Below are positions 55,503 through 64,000 of a stretch of DNA of 64,000 bases, one piece after another. Source of the stretch: Chionoecetes opilio (lineage: Eukaryota; Arthropoda; Malacostraca; Decapoda; Majidae); contig JACEEZ010013564.1 in assembly GCA_016584305.1 (NCBI GenBank), forward strand, positions 477,501 to 541,500, given 5' to 3'. Both the position numbers and the translations under genes were made by a program. The number at the start of each line of letters is the position of its first letter. Positions within the stretch are counted from its first letter, which is position 1. The notes beneath the pieces are model-generated. The model was not told where the DNA came from. It saw nothing but the letters and a program-made list of their open reading frames with translations, and did no database searches.

Positions 55503-57648
55503 GTACCCCTTTCCTCCCCACCCACGCTGTACCCCTTCCCTCCCCACCCACGCTGTACCCCCTCCCTGCCCACCCACGCTGTACCCCTTCCCTCCCCACC
55601 CACGCTGTACCCCCTCCCTGCCCACCCACGCTGTACCCCTTCCCTCCCCACCCACGCTGTACCCCTCCCTGCCCACCCACGCTGTACCCCTTCCCTCCCC
55701 ACCCACGCTGTACCCCTTCCCTCCCCACCCACGCTGTACCCCCTCCCTGCCCACCCACGCTGTACCCCTTCCCTCCCCACCCACGCTGTACCCCCTCCCT
55801 CCCCACCCACGCTGTACCCCTTCCCTCCCCACCCACGCTGTACCCCTTCCCTGCCCACCCACGCTGTACCCCTTTCCTGCCCACCCACGCTGTACCCCTT
55901 CCCTCCCCACCCACGCTGTACCCCCTCCCTGCCCACCCACGCTGTACCCCTTCCCTCCCCACCCACGCTGTACCCCCTCCCTGCCCACCCACGCTGTACC
56001 CCTTCCCTCCCCACCCACGCTGTACCCCTCCCTGCCCACCCACGCTGTACCCCTTCCCTCCCCACCCACGCTGTACCCTTCCCTCCCCACCCACGCTGTA
56101 CCCCCTCCCTGCCCACCCACGCTGTACCCCTTCCCTCCCCACCCACGCTGTACCCCCTCCCTGCCCACCCACGCTGTACCCCTTCCCTCCCCACCCACGC
56201 TGTACCCCTTCCCTCCCCACCCACGCTGTACCCCCTCCCTGCCCACCCACGCTGTACCCCTTCCCTCCCCACCCACGCTGTACCCCCTCCCTCCCCACCC
56301 ACGCTGTACCCCTTCCCTCCCCACCCACGCTGTACCCCTTCCCTGCCCACCCACGCTGTACCCCTTTCCTGCCCACCCACGCTGTACCCCTTCCCTCCCC
56401 ACCCACGCTGTACCCCCTCCCTGCCCACCCACGCTGTACCCCTTCCCTCCCCACCCACGCTGTACCCCCTCCCTGCCCACCCACGCTGTACCCCTTCCCT
56501 CCCCACCCACGCTGTACCCCTTCCCTCCCCACCCACGCTGTACCCCCTCCCTGCCCACCCACGCTGTACCCCCTCCCTGCCCACCCACGCTGTACCCCTT
56601 CCTGCCCACCCACGCTGTACCCCCTCCCTGCCCACCCACGCTGTACCCCCTCCCTGCCCACCCACGCTGTACCCCTTCCCTCCCCACCCACGCTGTACCC
56701 CTTCCCTCCCCACCCACGCTGTACCCCTTCCCTCCCCACCCACGCTGTACCCCCTCCCTGCCCACCCACGCTGTACCCCTTCCCTCCCCACCCACGCTGT
56801 ACCCCTTCCCTCCCCACCCACGCTGTACCCCTTCCCTCCCCACCCACGCTGTACCCCTTCCCTCCCCACCCACGCTGTACCCCCTCCCTGCCCACCCACG
56901 CTGTACCCCTTCCCTCCCCACCCACGCTGTACCCCTTCCCTCCCCACCCACGCTGTACCCCCTCCCTGCCCACCCACGCTGTACCCCTTCCCTCCCCACC
57001 CACGCTGTACCCCTTCCCTCCCCACCCACGCTGTACCCCCTCCCTGCCCACCCACGCTGTACCCCTTCCCTCCCCACCCACGCTGTACCCCTTCCCTCCC
57101 CACCCACGCTGTACCCCTTCCCTCCCCACCCACGCTGTACCCCCTCCCTGCCCACCCACGCTGTACCCCTTCCCTCCCCACCCACGCTGTACCCCTTCCC
57201 TCCCCACCCACGCTGTACCCCTTCCCTCCCCACCCACGCTGTACCCCCTCCCTGCCCACCCACGCTGTACCCCTTCCCTCCCCACCCACGCTGTACCCCT
57301 TCCCTCCCCACCCACGCTGTACCCCTTCCCTCCCACCCACGCTGTACCCCCTCCCTGCCCACCCACGCTGTACCCCTTCCCTCCCCACCCACGCTGTACC
57401 CCCTCCCTGCCCACCCACGCTGTACCCCTTCCCTCCCCACCCACGCTGTACCCCTTCCCTCCCCACCCACGCTGTACCCCCTCCCTGCCCACCCACGCTG
57501 TACCCCTTCCCTCCCCACCCACGCTGTACCCCCTCCCTGCCCACCCACGCTGTACCCCCTCCCTGCCCACCCACGCTGTACCCCTTCCCTCCCCACCCAC
57601 GCTGTACCCCTTCCCTGCCCACCCACGCTGTACCCCTTTCCTGCCCTA
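55503..57648. repeat. 26-bp C-rich minisatellite, right block, abutting dpr exon 5
   Basis: About 82 units alternating between CCCCCTCCCTGCCCACCCAC and CCCCTTCCCTCCCCACCCAC types, each followed by GCTGTA. No unit contains AG on the + strand and none contains a stop in any of six frames. Hence open frames of 700-800 codons in all frames are artefacts. The complementary strand has four G runs per unit. Confidence 0.98.
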
Positions 57649-57681
57649 CCCATATTATATCCCTTCGCTGTCCCGCCCCAG

Positions 57682-57895
57682 AGTCCCGCGGCCCCGCACT
57701 ACATCTTCTGGTACCACAACTCGCGCATGATCAACTACGATCGCGAGCGTGGCGGCGTAACAGTGCACATCGAGGCGCGCCCCCGGGTGGCCTCCCTCCT
57801 GAGGGTGGGCGAGGCGCGCCCCGAGGACTCCGGCAACTACACCTGCGCTGCCGCCAACACGGAGTCTGCCTCGGTCACCGTCTACATCACGGAGG
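57682..57895 (+). CDS. dpr: dpr exon 5: Ig domain 2
   Basis: Acceptor TGTCCCGCCCCAG, donor GGAGG/GTGAGT; entry phase 0, exit phase 1. Reads SPAAPHYIFWYHNSRMINYD, RERGGVTVHIEARP, RVASLLRVGEARPEDSGNY and TCAAANTESASVTVYITE. I-x-W-Y-H-N, the N-Y-D-x-x-R-G-G-x-x-V motif and E-D-S-G-N-Y-T-C complete Ig domain 2 exactly as in Dpr proteins. There is a glycosylation sequon NYT at the second cysteine. The codon third positions are GC-rich, as in exons 3, 4 and 6. Confidence 0.95.
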
Positions 57896-58049
57896 GTGAG
57901 TCAGGGTTCGATGCCTGGTGATGGAGGACGTAGGTGTTGGCTGTGTGGAGCAGGGGGTTCATGTGATGTAGATATTCCTCGTTGTAAGCATAGCCTTCAC
58001 CAGCTGCTCACCACCCTCATTCACCCCTCTTCTCCCCTTCCTTCCTCAG

Positions 58050-58270
58050 CTGCCAACAAAATCGCCGCCGTGCAGCCCCGCGCCCCAGACACCGGCGCCG
58101 CCCCCGGGCCCTCGCTGCCCCTACTAGCTGGCCTGTTGGTGCTGGTCTTCCTCCCTCACTGCCACCTAGCACACTCACACGCTCCCAGCAGGCACTCCCG
58201 CTGCCCCGCGGCTACCCACGCCTGCCCACTCCCTGTGTGGCCCCGGCCTGAGACAAACGCAAGAAGATAG
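58050..58270 (+). CDS. dpr: dpr exon 6: C-terminal hydrophobic tail and stop
   Basis: Acceptor CTTCCTTCCTCAG after a 154-base intron; phase 1 joins correctly to GCT (Ala). Reads AANKIAAVQPRAPDTGAAPG, SLPLLAGLLVLVFLPHC, then a His/Ser/Pro/Cys tail ending PETNARR and a TAG. The hydrophobic run could be a transmembrane segment or part of a GPI-anchor signal. A 30-plus residue polar tail after it is longer than usual for a GPI signal. No other exon is needed to close the gene. Confidence 0.85.
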
Positions 58271-58573
58271 ACGGCAGACACCGTGCCCCATGCCGCCGCG
58301 GCCCTCACTCACGGGCCACAGCCGCCCTTCATCCCTCCTGGAGGAGGCATCCCCGCTCCCTCTAGGCCGCGCCCAGGACACGCGACTACCTCCACCACAA
58401 TGGTTATGCCTCCCATCACTAATGGCCTAAGGGTAACAGCCACACTCCCTCCCTTCTTGTTATGGATTCATTAACGCAGTCCATCTTCATTCCCTTTTTG
58501 TCATTACTCTCTCGCTCCCTCCTTGTCCTCCAGGCTCGATAAGGCCCTAGCAAGGATATTTTCCTTTTTAAGG

Positions 58574-58585
58574 AATAAAAATAAA
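58574..58585 (+). promoter_or_regulatory. Tandem AATAAA polyadenylation signals downstream of dpr
   Basis: Two adjacent AATAAA hexamers about 300 bases after the dpr stop. They suggest a short 3' untranslated region. Confidence 0.5.
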
Positions 58586-58847
58586 TGATTACGCAACTCA
58601 AAGAATATAAATCATCTAAAATAAAAATTGACAATTAGTTATAGAGTATTAACAGCGTTTTCTTGATATTTGCATGGTTGATGCCCAAGGCAGACCCTTG
58701 GAAACTGTTGATTGTATTAGATGGAGCAAGAGTTCATGTATGAAGTGTGTTTCAAGCCTCCCCCTGACACCCCTCCCTTCCATCCATAGGTCGTGGATGC
58801 CTTCCTCCTTCGGAGCCAAAGGGTGCCACGCGACCCTCGGATGAGCC

Positions 58848-60035
58848 CACAGCACACTGCTCGATTAGGGGTGTGCTGCGCGGCTGTCCTGTGCTGGCTG
58901 GGTGTTAACACACAGCACACTGCTCAGGTGTGTGCTGCGCGTCTGTCCTGTGCTGGCTGGGTGTTAACACACAGCACACTGCTCAGGTGTGTGCTGCGCG
59001 TCTGTCCTGTGCTGGGTGTTAACACACAGCACACTGCTCAGGTGTGTGCTGCGCGGCTGTCCTGCGGGTGTACACCAGCATGCTCAGGTGGTGCTGCGCG
59101 GCTGTCTTGCGGGTCAAACACACAGCACACTGCTCAGGTGTGTGCTGCGTGGCTGTCCTGTGCTGGGTTTAACACACAGCACACTGCTCAGGTGTGTGCT
59201 GCGTGGCTGTCCTGTGCTGTGGGTTAACACACAGCACATTGCTCAGGTGTGTGCTGCGCGGCTGTCCTGTGCTGGGTGTTAACACACAGCACACTGCTCA
59301 GGTGTGTGCTGCGGCTGTCCTGTGCTGGGTGTTAACACACAGCACACTGCTCAGGTGTGTGCTGTGCGCGCTGTCCTGTGCTGGGGTGTTAACACACAGC
59401 ACATTGCTCAGGTGTGTGCTGCGCGTCTGTCCTGTGCTGCTGGTCTTAACACACAGCACACTGCTCAGGTGTGTGCTGCGTGGCTGTCCTGTGCTGGTGG
59501 TGTTAACACACAGCACACTGCTCGATCGGTGTGTGCTGCGCGGCTGTCCTGTGCTGGGTGTTAACACACAGCACACTGCTCAGGGGTGTGCTGCGCGTCT
59601 GTCCTGTGCTGGCTTGGGTGTTAACACACAGCACATTGCTCAGGTGTGTGCTGCGCGGCTGTCCTGTGCTGGGTCTTAACACACAGCACACTGCTCGATC
59701 AGGTGTGTGCTGCGCGGCTGTCCTGTGCTGGGTGTTAACACACAGCACATTGCTCAGGTGTGTGCTGCGCGGCTGTCCTGTGCTGGGTCTTAACACACAG
59801 CACACTGCTCGATCAGGTGTGTGCTGCGTGGCTGTCCTGTGCTGGGTGTTAACACACAGCACATTGCTCAGGTGTGTGCTGCGTGGCTGTCCTGTGCTGG
59901 GTCTTAACACACAGCACACTGCTCGATCAGGTGTGTGCTGCGCGGCTGTCCTGTGCTGGGTCTTAACACACAGCACACTGCTCGATCAGGTGTGTGCTGC
60001 GCGGCTGTCCTGTGTGGGTCTTAACACACAGCGCT
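58848..60035. repeat. 55-bp minisatellite downstream of dpr, about 20 units
   Basis: Unit wording TTAACACACAGCACACTGCT, CAGGTGTGTGCTGCGCGGCT, GTCCTGTGCTGGGTG. Some units carry an extra CGAT after CTGCT. Each unit holds the self-complementary pair AGCACAC/GTGTGCT. Cys-rich frames across it are artefacts. Confidence 0.97.
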
Positions 60036-60556
60036 AGCAGACTCACAGCCAAGGGGAGGATACGCCTTCACACCGTCATACACAGTGGTCACGGTCTTAA
60101 GGAGACAATACAACCACAAGTATGCTATTGCAACAGGGCTACATGGATGGAGCAGGACAGGCACGCGCCGCCACGTATCTATGCTCGCTCAAGGTGTCGC
60201 CTCTTGGTCAGCTTCAAGAAGATGTGGGATGTGTGCCCACTTTTTCTGTCTCCACCACCATCGCCTTCTTTACAGCCTCCTTATTACCCGCTGTGGCTGT
60301 GTGTGACCTCCTTACAGGCTGTGGCAATGGATTGACTGTCAGTAGCCTTCTTGTGTCAATCTCGTTTCCTGATACATTGCAGGCCGTCATAATAATAATG
60401 GTGAAAGAAGGAAGGGAAACGTGCATATTGGAAGCAAATATTTATCATCCCAATTCCCAACACTTCCAGGAAAGAAAGTTGTGGATACTTTCCTCACACG
60501 GTTCTCATTTTCTCTATTAGTGAAGAGAAACACACAAGTAAGGTTTCGTTCAAAGT

Positions 60557-60705
60557 GTTAACCCCTTGAGACCCAGAACGTAATTTCCACTGTAATTTGG
60601 CTACCATTAGACGATTTTTGGTGAATATAAGCAATATTTTATAGATATGACCTGTTTAGTATCCTTGTCGACTAACTTATTTGTATATTCAGTTACTATT
60701 CGTTT
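60557..60705 (-). mobile_element. TTAA MITE (piggyBac-like), copy 3, truncated
   Basis: TTAACCCCTTGAGACCCAGA, CGATTTTTGGTGAATATAAG and ATATTCAGTTACTA match the complement of copies 1 and 2. The far third is lost. Confidence 0.75.
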
Positions 60706-60849
60706 AACAGTGGCCGGGCCCGAGCCATATGGATATACACCTTCCAATACGCGTTGGAGGTCGCGAGTGTGGTCTCTTGTAACCACTTGTTCCATCTTCG
60801 ATATTCTTTTCACTATGATAAGAATTGTGTATACGTGATGTTTACTAAC

Positions 60850-61460
60850 TTTTTAATGTACATGATATGTTGCAAGTTCAAGTTATTATAGTGTGAACTG
60901 TGTGCATACCTATATTATGTGACTGGAAATGCTATATATTTGTATACAAGTAATATAAACTTAACCATAACCATTTTAAGGAATAGTTTCAATGCGTATG
61001 CCCAAGAAATCCTGATGTTTTAAAGGATTATTCTCACAATTCGTAAAATTCTCTCTCTCTTTTTTATTTATGTTTTATTTATACTTGATAAATAGGTAAC
61101 ATGAGAGGGATTAGGGGAGCGTCTGGCAAGAAGTGGATATGCCATATCTACATTAGATATGCGTGAATCACTGTGATGTTCATGTTATGAAGTAGTGACA
61201 ACTGCTTCAAAGTCCCGGTTGGGACGCCAAGGACTATATGTAGCAGTAGCCTGTTAGATTTTATCCATATTCAATACAAATTATATAAAGAAAGCATATT
61301 AATGCACTAGTAATATAAATAAAATTACTAATATACAAATCATATAAAGAATTAAAGTATAATAATACTTGCTAATAGTACCTAATACACTAATATACAA
61401 ATAATAAAGAAGGTATACTAAAGTACAATATATTATTAACATTATAATACACATGTTGAA
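60850..61460. other. AT-rich interval, no gene seen
   Basis: Short AT-rich direct repeats (AATATACAAATCATATAAAG type) and no recognisable coding region. Confidence 0.5.
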
Positions 61461-61479
61461 AGATATATCTTTTTATTGA

Positions 61480-62080
61480 GGTGGTTCCACTTGCAGCCAG
61501 ACATTTACACTTGATTTGAAGACGTGCAGGGACGTGGTGAGGTGCAGGTCGGTCTGCCCCTCTAAGGTGTTCCACAAACAGTGGACCGTAGCGCGGTAGG
61601 AAGGAGCGGGGGTATCTGGAGCGGAGGTACGGAGGTAGGTTGTCCCATCCTCGCGTAGACACCTAATGGTTGATGTTGTGGGCCCCACGGGTAGCATGGA
61701 AGAGCGGGGCCCGTCGATTGAGACGCAGCGCTGCCAGTTGCAGCTGTTGCTCCTGGGCCTAGGATAGCACTGCTGCCCGCACGTCACGGCCGCTGCCGAA
61801 GAGGTGAAGGATCCGTGAACGCTCCAGGACTTCACCCGGACCAGGCCGCTGGCTCTGGTATGTGAGTCCGCTAGTCCAGGCTAAATTAGTAACACACGTA
61901 CTTGCCCTTAGTAGTACGTACATAGCCGTCACCACTATGTCAAAGTAACAGGTCGCTGGATCCAGACAAGTAATACGTTGCCACAAGAAGATAACGTAAC
62001 GTGGAGGCGTGTAAAGGCCGAGCCCGAACCAGGGGAGACGAGGCGTCAGGGTTACTAAACCTCCGTAACCCATGCAGGTA
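61480..62080 (-). pseudogene. Possible LINE C-terminal remnant
   Basis: Frames give VLERSRILHLFGSGRDVRAA and, further on, CLWNTLEGQTDLHLTTSLHV with FKSSVNVWLQ. W-N-x-L ... S-L-x-x-F-K-x-x-L resembles the extreme C-terminus of many LINE reverse transcriptases. No catalytic region is present, several stops intervene, and the assignment is tentative. Confidence 0.35.
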
Positions 62081-62245
62081 GACGAGGCGGCTGGCCAGGG
62101 CGTAGGTGAGGTCCGTAGCTCCTGTAACCCATGCAGGTAGACGAGGCGGCTGGCCAGGGCGTAGGTGAGTCCGTAGCTCCCTGTAACCTACAGGTAGACG
62201 AGGCGGAGGATGACCAGGACGTAGTCAGGTCCGTAGTTCCGTGAG
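62065..62245. repeat. 60-bp tandem repeat, about 3 units
   Basis: Unit CCATGCAGGTAGACGAGGCG, GCTGGCCAGGGCGTAGGTGA, GGTCCGTAGCTCCTGTAA with divergence in the last copy. Confidence 0.85.
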
Positions 62246-62957
62246 TGCTGTGTGGAGTGTGAATGCGGTCGCAGGAATCTATTGCCGTCCCGGTCTATCC
62301 TTGTTATATATCCGACGGTCCACGTCCCAGCAAACACAAAGACGTAGGGCCTCCGGGGGCCCTCCGTATGTCTTACCGGCGGTCCAACGTGTCCGTACGC
62401 TAATTTCTCAGAGGCTAGGGTCCGTCCGGGCCCCCGTAGTATCTTCCGCGGTTCAACGTTGAAGTTTTGGATACCTCTAGTAATTGCTCTAGTAGGCTCT
62501 ACGGGTGCCGCCCAGGCCGCCTAGAGACTATGGACCTGTTCCCTTTATATTACCGATTAGAATATTATGGCTTATAACTTCTAAGTTTTTATGTCGTATA
62601 GTAATGATTAAAGGGGTCATACATGCCCTACGGAAATAGTATTGTTCAACACTTAAAAAACATTTCATTATGGTACATGCTGTGCTTTGAAAATTACAGC
62701 CATGTGTTAAGGAATACGATGAAGGCGACAAATCTACGACTTGTGTTTTTCCACTAAACATTTCATTCATTTGGACACCTGTGGGGGCCGTACGCCATTA
62801 AAATATCGATCTCGATACCACCTTATCAACTTATCGTAATTTTCTGATAACTTCTGAGTACTCAAGAAGCATACGCAAAATATTTGTGTAATTATACAAG
62901 AAAGTAAAAAAATGCCACATACCAAATACATTTTTTACGTCTGGCAACTCCCTACGT

Positions 62958-62960
<3 letters not shown>

Positions 62961-62989
<29 letters not shown>
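62961..62989. repeat. (TG)n microsatellite
   Basis: About fourteen TG units. Confidence 0.95.
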
Positions 62990-62993
<4 letters not shown>

Positions 62994-63209
62994 GGCGGTA
63001 ATTTCAAAAAGAGTGGGATGGTTGACTTCTGCTACGATACTGAAATTTCAGACAGTAACTGAAATACCGGTTGGTAAGTGACCATGAATTACTGAACCCA
63101 TCATATTTTCGTTTGTGTTTGTTGGGGGGCTTATGCCTTGCGTATTGCATGTACTATCAGTGTGGAGAGAGATGAGTATTGAGCTAATAGAAAATAGAAA
63201 ATTGAGATA

Positions 63210-63295
63210 ATTAAAAATATTAATAATATTATCATTATTATAAGTATTATTATTATTATTTTTATTATTATTATTATTATCATTATTATATTTTT
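63210..63295. repeat. (TTA)n-like repeat
   Basis: ATTATTATTATTATT-rich run with interruptions. Confidence 0.9.
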
Positions 63296-63319
63296 TATAC
63301 AAGGTATACACTCATAATA

Positions 63320-63427
63320 ACCGATACTTCAAGCAAAGTACTTGGTATCGGTACTCGATACTTCCGATACCGAGCTGAAAAGTACTTGTTATCGTATCGA
63401 AACGAAAGTACTCGTATCGCCCACCAC
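63320..63427. repeat. GAGTACTCGATAC-rich transposon end
   Basis: Several CGATACTT, GTATCGG and AAGTACT motifs end in CGTATCGCCCACCACTA, which reads on the other strand as TAGTGGTGGGCGATACGAG, resembling a hAT terminus. Only one end is seen. Confidence 0.45.
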
Positions 63428-63429
63428 TA

Positions 63430-63583
63430 AAGCCGGCCACACACACACCGGCGCGGCCTGTCCGGCCGACAAAAAGTGGCTGGGGCATCGTTCGCCGGAC
63501 GAGACCCACACACACACCCGCCGCCTCCAGCCACGCCCCTTTTCGTCGGCCGGACAAGCCGCGCCGGTGTGTGTGGCCGGCTT
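63430..63583. mobile_element. 154-bp fold-back MITE (AAGCCGGCCACACACAC ends, TA target)
   Basis: About 60-base arms: AGCCGGCCACACACACACCG, GCGCGGCCTGTCCGGCCGAC on the left and the complement on the right, with small indels. TA at both flanks. GC-rich inside an AT-rich region. Confidence 0.88.
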
Positions 63584-63585
63584 TA

Positions 63586-64000
63586 AAACACAACCCTGAT
63601 TTTTAACCTCACCACATACATGGGAGGCTTCCAAAATTTTGTTTAATTAATGTACAGTTATGGTGACGGATCGTATTACGCTATTATATATCGAATTATA
63701 TATATGTGCAGTTAAAAAATATAAAATGACCATGTACGTAACTTCTATTAAAAACATTATGATAATATATTTATTCATACATTTTTGTAACAAATACTTT
63801 TTTGATTCAAATGCAATATCAAAATTACAAAGAAATTGAAATAATAAAGAAAAAATTAAGAAAAATATAACCAAATTACAATTAAAATAACTGTTACCCC
63901 TAAAAATAAACTTCTCTAGAATATATATTTCATAGAAAACGTTATAAGGTAGACATAAGTATTATTCCATTACAACTACTGAGTACATGTGTATGTTTGT
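63586..64000. other. AT-rich end of window, no gene seen
   Basis: No motif, repeat array or plausible frame recognised. Confidence 0.5.

Noticed and set aside
55483..57921. Open frames of 700-806 codons in all six frames
   Set aside because: They are by-products of a 26-bp repeat with no stop codon in any frame; no non-repeat domain is present except the dpr exon 5 sequence picked up at the end of two of them.
58793..60037. Cys-rich repeat proteins on both strands (for example CVLRGCPVLG)
   Set aside because: Translation of the 55-bp minisatellite; frame breaks follow unit-length changes and there is no signal peptide or splice support.

Overview
This is animal nuclear DNA, very probably from a decapod crustacean (a crab or close relative). 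The signs are a split Dpr-family immunoglobulin gene with canonical GT-AG introns, LINE reverse transcriptases of the kind that saturate decapod genomes, tRNA-derived SINEs, scattered arthropod telomere-type AACCT/AGGTT runs, and long AG, CT, TA, CTA and CA microsatellites. There are no operons, CRISPR arrays or other prokaryotic features. Species cannot be fixed from the sequence alone.

The one host gene I can build is a dpr-like gene on the + strand: six coding exons from 35202 to 58270, introns in matching phases, about 343 residues. It encodes a signal peptide, two Ig domains and a hydrophobic C-terminus. Dpr proteins are neuronal surface receptors that bind DIP partners. Its introns carry most of the repeats of the right half. 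LINE 3' tails lie just upstream of exons 1 and 2, a transposon end lies 70 bases upstream of exon 3, and a 2.1 kb AG-free minisatellite runs up to the acceptor of exon 5.

Layout. 1-5 kb: decayed copy of a widespread uncharacterised mobile protein, a SINE dimer, a hAT-like end and a 5'-truncated LINE. 5-10 kb: nested fold-back elements. 10-13 kb: unique-looking DNA, then a palindromic GGTGCA/TGCACC array. 14-16 kb: a LINE-like element with a zinc-knuckle ORF1 and no visible reverse transcriptase. 16.9-22.6 kb: a pogo-like element, fold-backs with telomere-like cores, and a SINE with perfect target duplications. 23.05-26.47 kb: a complete TIR-bounded element with a decayed gene of the EEADTR/RTVDTDVV protein family. 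29.5-32.4 kb: a three-level nest (TA-MITE, fold-back, and a TIR element carrying a C2H2 zinc-finger array). 35-39.5 kb: dpr exon 1, minisatellites and a LINE ORF1 relic. 39.65-42.74 kb: a TIR element with a THAP domain, itself holding a hAT element with a perfect 8-base target duplication. 43-58 kb: THAP fragment, MITEs, dpr exons 2-6 and the 26-bp minisatellite split by a LINE. 58.8-64 kb: a 55-bp minisatellite, LINE-like remnants and MITEs.

Most long open frames in the window are low-complexity or transposon-derived. Only the dpr exons look like host coding sequence under constraint. The strongest candidates for undescribed systems are the EEADTR-bearing TIR element together with a MITE that shares its ends, and the TIR element carrying zinc fingers.
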